Numbered from the stretch's first letter, positions 1-8,919 are shown. The stretch is DNA of 64,000 nucleotides from Flavobacteriales bacterium (GCA_020635875.1 JACJYY010000005.1:1-64000), one strand, 5' to 3'. The notes: a model not told the origin generated them from the sequence alone. Translations and numbers: made by a program.

Positions 1-7
1 ACAAAAA

Positions 8-40
8 TAAAGGCTGCCTTTTCAGACAGCCTCTTTTGTG
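8..40. terminator. Bidirectional terminator downstream of katG
   Basis: AGGCTG (11-16) pairs with CAGCCT (27-32) around a short loop. CTCTTTT follows on the + strand, and TTTATTTTTGT follows on the - strand. It lies just past the end of katG, which reads on the - strand. The core is the same sequence as the hairpin at 53711-53736, so it belongs to a repeated terminator family in this genome. Confidence 0.7.
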
Positions 41-66
41 CTATTAATCTAACAATCTAATTGATT

Positions 67-2352
67 TTACTTGATGTCAAATCGGTCAAGGTTCATCACT
101 TTATTCCATGCTGCAACAAAATCCTTTACAAATTTCTCTTTAGCATCGTTACTTGCATACACTTCTGCAAGGGCTCTCAATTCTGAGTTAGAACCAAAAA
201 TTAAATCGGCTCTTGTAGCTGTCCATTTGACTTTGTTAGTCACTCTATCTTTACCCTCAAACACCATTTTATCTTCAGAAACTGGTGCCCAATAGGTACC
301 CATATCTAATAAATTAGCGAAGAAATCATTAGTAAGTACGCCTGGTGTAGCCGTTAACACACCTTTGTTTGAATCATCAAAATTAGCATTTAAAGCTCTC
401 ATTCCTCCGACTAAAACAGTCATTTCTGGAGCAGTCAAAGTCAACAATTGTGCTTTATCCACTAATAACTCCTCTGTGGTCAAAGTGTATTTTTTCTTTT
501 GATAATTTCTGAATCCATCGGCCATTGGCTCTAAGACAGCAAAAGAGGCTACATCTGTTTGCTCCTGAGCAGCGTCCATTCTTCCAGCAGTAAATGGAAC
601 ATTAAGATTCAACCCTGCCTTTTGAATCGCCGATTCAATAGCTGCATTCCCGCCCAACACAATCAAGTCCGCTACAGACACCTTTTTGTTTCCTGAAACT
701 GCATTAAAGTCTGCTTTAATTTTTTCGTAAACCGCCAACACCTTTTTCAATTGTGCTGGATTATTGCACTCCCAGTTGATTTGTGGCTCTAATCTAATTC
801 TTGCTCCGTTAGCTCCTCCTCTTCTGTCCGAACCTCTATATGTAGATGCCGAAGCCCAAGCCGTTTCTATCAATTCATTATGAGGAATACCCGAGTTCAA
901 TATTTCTTTTTTTAATTTTTCGATATCCGATGCAGCAATTAGTGCATGATTTCTCGCTGGTATTGGATCTTGCCATACAAAATCCTCTTTAGGCACTTCT
1001 GGACCTATATAAGTAGACTTTGGTCCCATGTCACGATGTGTCAGTTTAAACCACGCTTTGGCGAAAGCTTCATCAAATGACTCAGGATTATCAATAAAAC
1101 TCTTACAAACTTTGTTATAAGCTGGATCAAATTTTAGAGCTAAATCCGACGTAAGCATCATCGGTTTTACTTTTTTGTCTTTATCAAAAGCATGAGGAAA
1201 AATGGCATTTGCTCCTTTTGCCACCCATTGATGAGCTCCCGCTGGACTTTTTGTCAATTCCCATTCATTATCGAATAATGTATTTAGAAATGCATGGCTG
1301 TAGCGCGTTGGCGTAGGTGTCCAAGTCACTTCTAAACCTGATGTAATTGCGTCTTCTCCCTTACCCGATTTATAAGTGCTTTTCCATCCGAATCCTTGTT
1401 CTTCGATACTAGCTGCCTCTGGTGCTGGACCAACATTCTCAGCTGGACCTGCTCCATGGGTTTTTCCAAAAGTGTGTCCTCCTGCAATCAAAGCAACTGT
1501 TTCTTCGTCATTCATACCCATTCTAGCAAAGGCAATTCTGATGTTTTTGGCAGAAGCTACTGGGTCTGGATTTCCGTTTGGTCCTTCTGGATTCACATAA
1601 ATAAGTCCCATCTGTACAGCCGCCAATGGATTTTCCATTTCTAAATCCAATTCCCCTTTTTCGTTCAATCGTCTAGATTCTAGCCAGTCTCCTTCTGGCC
1701 CCCAGTAAATATCCTCTTGTGGCTCCCATACATCAGGTCGACCTCCAGCAAAACCTATTGTTTTGAACCCCATAGACTCTAGAGCAACATTTCCCGTCAA
1801 AATCATTAAGTCAGCCCATGAGATTTGTTGGCCGTATTTTTGCTTAATTGGCCATAACAAACGCCTTGCTTTGTCGAGATTACCGTTGTCTGGCCAACTG
1901 TTTTGGGGTGCAAATCGTTGTATTCCCATTCGAGTACCTCCACGACCATCGCCTGTTCTGTATGTTCCTGCGCTGTGCCATGCCATCCGTACCATCAAAG
2001 GCCCGTAGTGCCCGTAATCAGCAGGCCACCAGTCTTGACTGGTAGTCAACACTTTTTCGATATCCTGTTTCAGTTGACCGTAATCTAGTTTTTCAAACTC
2101 TTTTTCATAATCGAACTTTTCTCCCAAAGGATTACTCAATTCTGAATTCTGAGACAGAATATCTAGATTTAACTTGTTAGGCCACCAATCATCATTATTC
2201 TTAATGATTGACACCTGTTCTTTTTTGTGTCCTTTGTCAAATCCAAAAGGACATCCTCCACTTTGTTCTTCCATATTGTTATTTTCGTTTTTGTTGGAAC
2301 ATGCTCCCAAAGCAAATAAGGAAGCAACACCCAATATGACTAATTTTTTCAT
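67..2352 (-). CDS. katG: Catalase-peroxidase with a lipoprotein signal
   Basis: Bifunctional haem catalase-peroxidase that removes hydrogen peroxide. The distal motif RMAWHSAGTYR (Arg122, Trp125, His126) and proximal GGHTFGKTHG (His293) are both present. Tyr252 (in YVNPEGP) and Met278 sit where the Trp-Tyr-Met adduct of this family is expected. At 761 residues it is full length, with both the haem-bearing N-terminal and the haem-less C-terminal peroxidase-like domains. The oddity is the N-terminus: a hydrophobic stretch ending LFALGAC (Cys18) is a good lipobox, so the enzyme is predicted to be exported and lipid-anchored, whereas most KatGs are cytoplasmic. Most of the catalase body begins after a linker rich in Asn and Glu. 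A -7-like element lies upstream. Identity is certain; location is inferred. Confidence 0.96.
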   Translation of the reverse strand: MKKLVILGVASLFALGACSNKNENNNMEEQSGGCPFGFDKGHKKEQVSIIKNNDDWWPNKLNLDILSQNSELSNPLGEKFDYEKEFEKLDYGQLKQDIEKVLTTSQDWWPADYGHYGPLMVRMAWHSAGTYRTGDGRGGTRMGIQRFAPQNSWPDNGNLDKARRLLWPIKQKYGQQISWADLMILTGNVALESMGFKTIGFAGGRPDVWEPQEDIYWGPEGDWLESRRLNEKGELDLEMENPLAAVQMGLIYVNPEGPNGNPDPVASAKNIRIAFARMGMNDEETVALIAGGHTFGKTHGAGPAENVGPAPEAASIEEQGFGWKSTYKSGKGEDAITSGLEVTWTPTPTRYSHAFLNTLFDNEWELTKSPAGAHQWVAKGANAIFPHAFDKDKKVKPMMLTSDLALKFDPAYNKVCKSFIDNPESFDEAFAKAWFKLTHRDMGPKSTYIGPEVPKEDFVWQDPIPARNHALIAASDIEKLKKEILNSGIPHNELIETAWASASTYRGSDRRGGANGARIRLEPQINWECNNPAQLKKVLAVYEKIKADFNAVSGNKKVSVADLIVLGGNAAIESAIQKAGLNLNVPFTAGRMDAAQEQTDVASFAVLEPMADGFRNYQKKKYTLTTEELLVDKAQLLTLTAPEMTVLVGGMRALNANFDDSNKGVLTATPGVLTNDFFANLLDMGTYWAPVSEDKMVFEGKDRVTNKVKWTATRADLIFGSNSELRALAEVYASNDAKEKFVKDFVAAWNKVMNLDRFDIK

Positions 2353-2378
2353 AACACTGCAGGTTTAAATGTTTCTAC

Positions 2379-2386
2379 CAAAATTA
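2379..2386 (-). promoter_or_regulatory. Possible katG -7 element
   Basis: The minus strand reads TAATTTTG, matching the Bacteroidota TAnnTTTG element, 26 bases upstream of the katG start. No TTG at a good -33 distance is visible, so this rests on one half-site. Confidence 0.3.
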
Positions 2387-2536
2387 CGAAACAACAACCC
2401 AAAACCCATAAGATTTAATTATTAGTTTTGATATTTGAATAGACATAGAAATAAGATTATCAACTATCAAAATAGAGTTTTTTGATATTAAATTTGAAAT
2501 TCGAGATTTGAAATTTGAAGAAGTAGTTCAGATATT

Positions 2537-3505
2537 TTACCTAAAAAACCGATTAATTCGTATTAACCCAAAATTGGTCGCAACCCACACCGCATACTCC
2601 TCGACAGCAATATCTACAACGACATTCATAAATCTGCCCTCTCTAAAAAAGTGAGGTGTAATTACCTCTCCTTCCACTTGAATGACACCATTATTGGTAG
2701 CCATCCAGAGCACACCATTTTTGTCTATTTCGATATCTCTAACCATAAGATCAGGAATCTCTGAATTGGATTTATTATAATGTTTCCACGTGTCATTTTC
2801 AAGAATAGAAAAACCTCCTCTATCGGAATCCGCACCACCAAAACCTCCTCCATAACCTACATACAATTTACCTTTCCCATCAAACTTTACTGCTCGTACT
2901 GTCTCAAGTTTTAGCTCAGAGTTTTGTTCCGTATAACTTGTCCATTTTCCATTTTTGAAAACAAGTAAACCATTATCATGTCCGACAGCTACAGTTCCTG
3001 CAGAAGAAATATCGATATCCCTTATAATAAATTTACCCTCAGGTAGATTCAACTCGGACCATTTCCCATCTCTATAGGTTACAACACCTTTTGATCCCCC
3101 AAAATATAAAATCCCTTTCGCATCTTCACAAATAGTAACAATGGAATGAGTTCCTATCTCTTCTTCCGAAAAGTTATTCCAAGTATTACCATCAAGCATA
3201 GCTATTCCTGTTTCTGGTTTAGAATACGAAACCCAAATTCTATCCTTCGAATCAACAAAAATTGGATCTATATAATCCCCTTTTAGTTCTGGTAAATTTT
3301 CTTTAGTAAAGGAAACAAACTCTGCTCCATCAAACAGCACTAATCCTCTGTTTGCCGTACCAATCCATCTATTACCACTGGTATCTACTGCCACCGACAA
3401 CAAATCTTCCTCTGGCAAATCAGAATTAGCCATGTCGAAAAGAGCGTGTTGGCTTAAAGCCAAAAATGGAACTAAAACGAAAATAAGTTGGATTAATCTT
3501 TTCAT
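2537..3505 (-). CDS. Secreted two-component-regulator-type propeller protein
   Basis: A 322-residue protein with a Sec signal peptide (hydrophobic residues 4-17, ending ALSQ). It then has repeated blades of the two-component-regulator propeller type, with phrases such as SGNRWIGTANRGLVLFDG, KDRIWVSYSKPETGIAMLDG and NGVLWMATNNGVIQVEG roughly every 40-45 residues. In Bacteroidota such propellers usually form the periplasmic sensor half of hybrid histidine kinases. Here the protein ends after the last blade (FGLIRINRFFR), with no membrane helix, Y_Y_Y domain or kinase. A periplasmic or surface ligand-binding role is inferred; the ligand is unknown. It is flanked by katG and the dNTPase gene with about 70-185-base gaps, so it is probably monocistronic. 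Confidence 0.8.
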   Translation of the reverse strand: MKRLIQLIFVLVPFLALSQHALFDMANSDLPEEDLLSVAVDTSGNRWIGTANRGLVLFDGAEFVSFTKENLPELKGDYIDPIFVDSKDRIWVSYSKPETGIAMLDGNTWNNFSEEEIGTHSIVTICEDAKGILYFGGSKGVVTYRDGKWSELNLPEGKFIIRDIDISSAGTVAVGHDNGLLVFKNGKWTSYTEQNSELKLETVRAVKFDGKGKLYVGYGGGFGGADSDRGGFSILENDTWKHYNKSNSEIPDLMVRDIEIDKNGVLWMATNNGVIQVEGEVITPHFFREGRFMNVVVDIAVEEYAVWVATNFGLIRINRFFR

Positions 3506-3573
3506 CTATTGGGTAGTTTATAGATTATGATTTTTATGCCATTAAAATACGAAATTGATTTTAGAAACAATAT

Positions 3574-4917
3574 TTACTCCCTCTCCCCATTAATCATTTT
3601 ATACAACTGCAAGGCTCTTCCGTCAGTTAATAAGGATACAAAATGCGAGATATGCAGTAAACGCTGATAAACCGTTTCTTTTTCGAGAAGAAAAATATCC
3701 GGGAGTTGTTTTAAAATCAGTTTGTCATATTCAGAAGCTTCACCTTTGCTTTTGTTATTAAAAGCAGTGATAAACACATCCAACAACGAAGCAATGACCT
3801 TGTAACCAATAATCTCTTTCATGATTACTCCCTTGCTCTGATAGATATCCGCAACACTGATTTTGATAATATCCTTTAACTGATTCACAAATTTGCTATC
3901 ATCGGTTAAAGAACTTGAATATTTTCCTTTAAGAATAGCCTCTTCATTTTTCATGAATACCTGAACCGCATCCCAAATTAAGGTATTAATAGACAAAGCC
4001 CTAAGGTAACTGATGCGATCCTCTGATGTAGTTAATTGGTCGTATTTATTCTTATTGATACTGTCTTTCACTAGCTCCATTAAGATTTCAATCGCTTCGG
4101 CTTCAGCTACCAAACCTAACTTAATACCATCTTCAAAATCTATAATCGAATAACAGATATCATCTGCAGCTTCTACCAAAAAGGTCAAAGGATGCCTTTT
4201 AAACGAAATACCCTCAGGGTTCTTTTTTTCAATTAAACCTAGGTCTTCAACCACTTCGTTAAAAAAGATTTTATCCGCCTGAAAAAAACCGTATTTCTTA
4301 TCCTCTATGCACTTGGTTGGTTTCTTAGGCAAAGATTCTTTAGGATATTTCATAAAAGCCCCTAAAGTGGCATAAGACAAACGTAAACCTCCTTTGACTC
4401 CTGGGCGATCTGCACAAAGCACTTTCAACCCGTTAGCATTCCCTTCAAAATCAATCAAGTCTTGCCATTCTTTATCTGTCAATTGCTCACGGTATTGCTG
4501 TCCATTACCCCGACTAAAGTACTCTCCAATGGCTTTTTCACCCGAGTGACCAAAGGGCGGATTCCCAATATCATGCGACAAGGCTGCCGCCGCTACAATT
4601 GCCCCAAAATCATTCATTTGATAGCCCAAGTCTTTCAAGTAGGGGTGTTTTTCCAGAACTTGTTTTCCTACTAGTCGACCTATGGAACGCCCTACTACAG
4701 ACACCTCCAAGCTATGTGTCAAACGCGTATGTACAAAGTCCGTTTTAGAAAACGGAATCACCTGTGTCTTATCTTGTAAACTCCTAAATGCTGACGAGAA
4801 GATGATCCTGTCATAATCTACCTCAAAACCCAATCGAGTATCATCTTGCTCATTACGCTTACGTTCTTTGGCATCTCCATACCGCTTGAGCGAAAGCAAC
4901 TTTTCCCATTGCATCAT
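3574..4917 (-). CDS. dgt: Deoxyguanosinetriphosphate triphosphohydrolase (dGTPase/dNTPase)
   Basis: HD-superfamily hydrolase that splits dNTPs into deoxynucleoside and triphosphate, trimming the dNTP pool. The metal-binding signature is intact: His68 in RLTHSLEV, His115-Asp116 in ALSHDIGNPPFGHSGE, and a later Asp in EAADDICYSIIDFEDG. Length (447 residues) fits the single-domain dGTPase-like family. The frame begins Met-Met; either could start it. A minus-strand TATCTTTG (4937-4944) matches TAnnTTTG about 20 bases upstream. The gene lies a few kb from nrdBA, which makes the opposite contribution to dNTP supply, but the two are not in one operon. Confidence 0.93.
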   Translation of the reverse strand: MMQWEKLLSLKRYGDAKERKRNEQDDTRLGFEVDYDRIIFSSAFRSLQDKTQVIPFSKTDFVHTRLTHSLEVSVVGRSIGRLVGKQVLEKHPYLKDLGYQMNDFGAIVAAAALSHDIGNPPFGHSGEKAIGEYFSRGNGQQYREQLTDKEWQDLIDFEGNANGLKVLCADRPGVKGGLRLSYATLGAFMKYPKESLPKKPTKCIEDKKYGFFQADKIFFNEVVEDLGLIEKKNPEGISFKRHPLTFLVEAADDICYSIIDFEDGIKLGLVAEAEAIEILMELVKDSINKNKYDQLTTSEDRISYLRALSINTLIWDAVQVFMKNEEAILKGKYSSSLTDDSKFVNQLKDIIKISVADIYQSKGVIMKEIIGYKVIASLLDVFITAFNNKSKGEASEYDKLILKQLPDIFLLEKETVYQRLLHISHFVSLLTDGRALQLYKMINGERE

Positions 4918-5017
4918 AATTTCTTTTTTTGCTTATCAAAGATAAAGGTATAAATAAGTATATGATGAAATTACAAGGAGGTTAATATTACGTCCATCAT
5001 CTTTTTTACGTTCATTT

Positions 5018-5980
5018 TTATTTTACCCCAATTTTTTTGTTTTCAAAGTCGATTATTAATGTCTTATCCCAAAACAAAGCGTTTCCAGACGTTCCATCTG
5101 TACCGTCGTCAATTCCAAGTCCACTATGATTTGAGTAAATTTTTACATTATCAAAATTTTGACCTGCAAGTTGAAAAGTGTCCGTTATTAATTTTCCTGT
5201 CACACCATGAATTTTACCCCATGATGAAATCTGTATAGTGTCAATGTCTTTTGATGTAGAAAAATTAGAAATATTGCTAGCTTTTGTTATTAAAGGAAAA
5301 ATACTAGAACCGTTGTCAAACATAATTCTGTAATTTCTGTCTTTAATTTTCATGGGTAAAATTACTCTGCCATATTCGTCTAACTCAATATCGACAAGGT
5401 TTGAATTATAAATTTCTGGCACATTATCACAAATTGCAAACAGTTTTTTAGGATAGTCTATGATTAAAACTTTGTCTTTAAAAATGTCTGAACCAATTGT
5501 GCCTAAATGAATGGTGTCTTTAGGATTTTGAATTTGAACTTTTTCACCATAATCACTAAATATATATGCTGTTTTATTAGATGCAGTATAGCCACCAAAA
5601 TTAATTACTAAATCTTCAAAGTACCTTTCTTTGTTCCAAAACATAATTTTACTCTGAATATGTTTTAATTTTTTCTTGAGATTTGGAGTTTTAGAATAAA
5701 ATGAACTGAGAGGATTTTCATAAACTCCAGTCACATTACAGCCTAAGTCAAATTGGAAAGTCACAATATTTGGAATTCCATCTACCTTGCAAGGTATCAG
5801 CATAGCCGCTTTTTCAAAATACTTTCCATTTAGTTCTTCATTTACCCATTCAAATTTTGCCCAAGAAATATCCTGAGAGTTGTTTTCAACCTTCCAAATA
5901 TTGAAATGGATAATTTTCGGTAAAAACAAACTATTAAAGATTGAAATTACTATAAAAGTTATTATGGTAAATATTTTCAT
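5018..5980 (-). CDS. Two-lobed retropepsin-like protein, probably anchored
   Basis: A 320-residue protein with an N-terminal hydrophobic segment (about residues 3-25) that acts as signal or anchor. Two similar halves follow. The first has VTFQFDLGCNVTGVY and ends in GSDIFKDKVLIIDYPKKLFAI; the second has YRIMFDNGSSIFPLI and ends in NALFWDKTLIIDFENKKIGVK. Each resembles the aspartic-protease (clan AA) lobe, a D-x-G loop followed later by G-x-D-x-L...hydrophobic-ID. The usual Asp-Thr/Ser-Gly is changed to DLG and DNG, so proteolysis is doubtful. It may be a pseudoprotease or a binding protein. I recognise the fold pattern only; function is unknown. A 7-bp palindrome lies just upstream of the start. 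Confidence 0.7.
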   Translation of the reverse strand: MKIFTIITFIVISIFNSLFLPKIIHFNIWKVENNSQDISWAKFEWVNEELNGKYFEKAAMLIPCKVDGIPNIVTFQFDLGCNVTGVYENPLSSFYSKTPNLKKKLKHIQSKIMFWNKERYFEDLVINFGGYTASNKTAYIFSDYGEKVQIQNPKDTIHLGTIGSDIFKDKVLIIDYPKKLFAICDNVPEIYNSNLVDIELDEYGRVILPMKIKDRNYRIMFDNGSSIFPLITKASNISNFSTSKDIDTIQISSWGKIHGVTGKLITDTFQLAGQNFDNVKIYSNHSGLGIDDGTDGTSGNALFWDKTLIIDFENKKIGVK

Positions 5981-5985
5981 ATTTC

Positions 5986-6002
5986 GATCAATTTGATTGA
6001 TC
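5986..6002. repeat. Short palindrome upstream of the two-lobed protein
   Basis: GATCAAT and ATTGATC face each other across TTG, ending five bases before the start codon of the minus-strand gene. It could be an operator or a leader hairpin that covers the ribosome entry site. No T-run follows, so it is not a terminator. Confidence 0.4.
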
Positions 6003-6088
6003 TTGCCTACAGAAAGAAGCGAAACAATTAAATTACAAATAATGTTTAACTAAACTTTCTAATAAAAATCAATTACTATTTCATTTTT

Positions 6089-6340
6089 TTAACAATATAC
6101 TTTTGATTGTATTTTCCGTCTTTTACCATCAGAAGCAATCATATCAACCAGGGTACAAATTGTACCCCAGTTGGTTTTAAGTTGCTCATCACGACGTAAC
6201 ATTTTTTTGATATACTGTTTAACATCGCTACTATCAGTTAATACCTCAACTACATCTTGTACCGAAAAATACCACTTTTGCTCTGTCTCGCTCCAAACAG
6301 ATCTAATTTGTTTACTCTCAAAAAGCTTAATGTTCCCCAT
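6089..6340 (-). pseudogene. BRO-N antirepressor domain fragment
   Basis: Encodes 83 residues. The first 65 or so (KLFESKQIRSVWSETEQKWY, then FSVQDVVEVLTDSSDVKQYI, then NWGTIC and a SDGKRR-like turn) match the start of the BRO-N domain of phage antirepressor and DinD-type proteins. The family normally continues with a conserved CANTEG-type segment and a longer C-terminal region. Here the frame runs into QSKVYC and stops, so this looks like a truncated remnant rather than an intact regulator. No other phage gene is nearby. It could still express a small DNA-binding-like peptide. Confidence 0.6.
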
Positions 6341-6368
6341 TTATTTATATGGTTTTAAAATATTTTTA

Positions 6369-6453
6369 GCCCGGATGGCAGCGGCATCCTTTATAATTTT
6401 GCCTTTGTGAAAAGGTAAAATGTAAAGATATAGCGTACAGCCGGAAATAGCTA
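6369..6453 (+). ncRNA. Structured intergenic element, flavobacterial conserved-RNA type
   Basis: The stretch starts TAGCCCGGATGGCAGCGGCA and ends GATATAGCGTACAGCCGGAA followed by ATAGCT. Between these blocks is a long imperfect hairpin: ATTTTGCCTTT (6396-6406) faces AAAGGTAAAAT (6411-6421) across GTGA, with further pairing outside it. CCGG and AGC/GCT segments recur on both flanks. I recall very similar blocks (TAGCCC..GAT..AGCGGCATCC then GATATAGCG..AGCCGGAAATAGCT) scattered through flavobacterial intergenic regions. It may correspond to the Flavo-1 RNA motif, but I could not check this. The + strand assignment follows that remembered orientation; both neighbouring genes read minus. Confidence 0.45.
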
Positions 6454-6481
6454 CAAATAAAAGCTTACATCACTTTAATAC

Positions 6482-6520
6482 AAAAAGCTGCTCTCCTTTT
6501 TGTGAGAACAGCCATTTTTT
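6482..6520 (-). terminator. nrdA terminator
   Basis: GCTG-C-TCTC (6487-6495) pairs with GAGA-A-CAGC (6504-6512) with one internal mismatch. A run of five T follows on the minus strand and one of six T on the plus strand. It lies just past the end of nrdA. Confidence 0.75.
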
Positions 6521-6546
6521 AATCTTTCAATCATTACATCTTTTAA

Positions 6547-8919
6547 TTATGATCCACACATTTCGCAATCTTCCGGATCAGAGTTTCTTGCTTTCTCCAG
6601 CATCGCTTTGAATTCATCTGCAGCGATGGGTGCTGGTTCTTCTTGTTTCTTTTCGTTTTTCAAGGTAAACTTAATCGCATCTACTGCTGATTTCGTTCTT
6701 AAATAATACATTCCTGTTTTAAGCCCTGACTTCCATGCATAAAAGTGCATTGATGTCAATTTAGAGTATGTGGCACCTTCCATAAACAAGTTCAAGGATT
6801 GTGATTGATCAATGAAATAACCTCGCTGACGAGACATATCAATGATGTCTTTCATACTCAACTCCCAAACGGTTTTATACAATTCTTTGATGTCTTCTGG
6901 AATACCTTCGATATGCTGGATAGAACCATTGGCACGCATGATCTCTTGTTTTAAATCTTCGTTCCATAGACCTAATCTCACTAAATCCTCTAGCAAATGT
7001 TTATTCACCACAATAAACTCTCCTGACAATACACGTCTGGTGTAAATATTAGAGGTATATGGTTCAAACGCCTCGTTATTCCCTAAAATCTGAGAAGTTG
7101 ATGCTGTTGGCATTGGCGCTAATAACAAAGAGTTACGCACACCATTTTTCTTAATGTCCTTACGTAATCCTTCCCAGTCCCAACGACCACTCAACTCACT
7201 ATCCTTAATACCCCACATATTGTGTTGGAATTCACCTTGAGAGATAGGCGAACCTTCGTAAGAAGAGTATGTACCTTCTTCTTCGGCCATCTCCATAGAA
7301 GCTGTCAAGGCTGCAAAATAGATGGTCTCAAAAATTTCTTGATTTAATTTTTTAGCTTCTTCACTAGTAAAAGGCATACGAAGTAAAATAAACGTATCTG
7401 CCAACCCTTGCACACCTAATCCAACCGGTCTATGACGCTTATTCGAATTTTCAGCTTCTGGCACTGGATAGTAATTTCTGTCAATCACACGATTCAGATT
7501 TCGTGTGATTCGCTTGGTTACCTTAAATAGGTTTTTGTGATCAAACTTCCCTTCGGTTACAAACATTGGTAAAGAAATTGACGCCAAGTTACATACCGCC
7601 ACCTCATCTGAAGAGGTGTACTCCATAATTTCGGTACACAAGTTTGAGGAACGAATTGTCCCTAAATTCTTTTGATTGGATTTACGGTTTGCCGCATCCT
7701 TGTACAACATATATGGCGTACCTGTCTCAATTTGAGATTCTAATATTTTCTCCCAAAGCTGACGCGCCTTAATGGTTTTTCTTCCTTTTTTCTCTGCTTC
7801 GTATCCTAAATACAATTTCTCGAATTCCTCTGAGTGTACATCACATAATCCTGGACATTCGTTAGGACACATTAAAGTCCATTGTCCATCCTCTTCCACC
7901 CGCTTCATGAACAAATCCGGAATCCACATCGCAAAGAATAAATCTCTTGCGCGCATTTCTTCCTTTCCGTGATTCTTTTTTAAATCCAAAAATTCAAAAA
8001 TATCAGCATGCCATGGCTCTAAATAAACAGCAAAACTTCCTTTGCGTTTTCCCCCTCCTTGATCTACATATCTTGCTGTGTCATTATACACGCGCAACAT
8101 GGGCACAATACCATTGGATGTTCCGTTTGTTCCTCTGATATACGAACCCGTCGCTCTAACATTATGTATTGACAAACCAATACCTCCCGCAGATTGAGAA
8201 ATCTTAGCGGTTTGCTTTAAGGTATCATAAATCCCATCAATACTATCGTCTTTCATCGTCAATAAGAAACATGATGACATTTGTGGTTTAGGCGTACCAG
8301 AGTTAAACAAGGTTGGTGTAGCATGTGTAAAGTACTTTTTAGACATCAGCTCATAGGTCTCTAAAGCCGCATCAATATCTCCTAAGTGAATCCCTACAGA
8401 AACACGCATCAACATATGTTGTGGTCGCTCTACAATTTTGCCGTTAATTTTTAACAAATAAGAACGTTCTAAAGTTTTAAACCCAAAATAATCATAGTTA
8501 AAGTCACGATTATAAATAATACTTGAGTCTAAGATCTCTTTGTTCTCCATGATTACTTGATACACCTCATCAGACAATAATGGAGAGTCTAAACCTGTTC
8601 TTGGGTTAACATACTTATACATGTCCTCCATCGTTTCTGAAAACGATTTTTTTGTGTTTTTATGCAGGTTGGAAATAGCGATACGTGCCGCCAATTTTGC
8701 ATAATCCGGATGAGCGATAGTCATGGTTGCCGAAATTTCGGCCGCCAAGTTATCTAACTCATAAGTGGTCACTCCATCATACAGACCTTCAATAACCCTC
8801 ATGGTTACTTTCACTGGATCCACCAATGAGTTAAGTCCATAACATAATTTTCTTACTCTGGCCGTAATTTTATCAAACATTACCGGCTCTTTGTGACCAT
8901 CTCTTTTAATTACATACAT
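6547..8919 (-). CDS. nrdA: Ribonucleoside-diphosphate reductase, alpha subunit (class Ia)
   Basis: Large subunit of aerobic ribonucleotide reductase, which reduces NDPs to dNDPs. It has an N-terminal ATP-cone (about residues 1-90, starting MYVIKRDGHKEPV), then the ten-stranded barrel with NLCTEI near residue 425. A further conserved block contains PTASTSQILGNNEAFEPYTS. The C-terminal tail ends CEMCGS, the CxxC shuttle that re-reduces the active site with thioredoxin or glutaredoxin. Length (790 residues) is normal, and the ATP-cone implies allosteric activity control by ATP/dATP. It follows nrdB by 66 bases on the same strand, so the two are probably transcribed from the nrdB promoter, with a terminator after nrdA. 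Confidence 0.97.
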   Translation of the reverse strand: MYVIKRDGHKEPVMFDKITARVRKLCYGLNSLVDPVKVTMRVIEGLYDGVTTYELDNLAAEISATMTIAHPDYAKLAARIAISNLHKNTKKSFSETMEDMYKYVNPRTGLDSPLLSDEVYQVIMENKEILDSSIIYNRDFNYDYFGFKTLERSYLLKINGKIVERPQHMLMRVSVGIHLGDIDAALETYELMSKKYFTHATPTLFNSGTPKPQMSSCFLLTMKDDSIDGIYDTLKQTAKISQSAGGIGLSIHNVRATGSYIRGTNGTSNGIVPMLRVYNDTARYVDQGGGKRKGSFAVYLEPWHADIFEFLDLKKNHGKEEMRARDLFFAMWIPDLFMKRVEEDGQWTLMCPNECPGLCDVHSEEFEKLYLGYEAEKKGRKTIKARQLWEKILESQIETGTPYMLYKDAANRKSNQKNLGTIRSSNLCTEIMEYTSSDEVAVCNLASISLPMFVTEGKFDHKNLFKVTKRITRNLNRVIDRNYYPVPEAENSNKRHRPVGLGVQGLADTFILLRMPFTSEEAKKLNQEIFETIYFAALTASMEMAEEEGTYSSYEGSPISQGEFQHNMWGIKDSELSGRWDWEGLRKDIKKNGVRNSLLLAPMPTASTSQILGNNEAFEPYTSNIYTRRVLSGEFIVVNKHLLEDLVRLGLWNEDLKQEIMRANGSIQHIEGIPEDIKELYKTVWELSMKDIIDMSRQRGYFIDQSQSLNLFMEGATYSKLTSMHFYAWKSGLKTGMYYLRTKSAVDAIKFTLKNEKKQEEPAPIAADEFKAMLEKARNSDPEDCEMCGS

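Noticed and set aside
2485..2520. AT-rich near-repeat (AAATTTGAAATT-like units) after katG
   Set aside because: Units are few, irregular and low-complexity; nothing to separate them from local AT bias.
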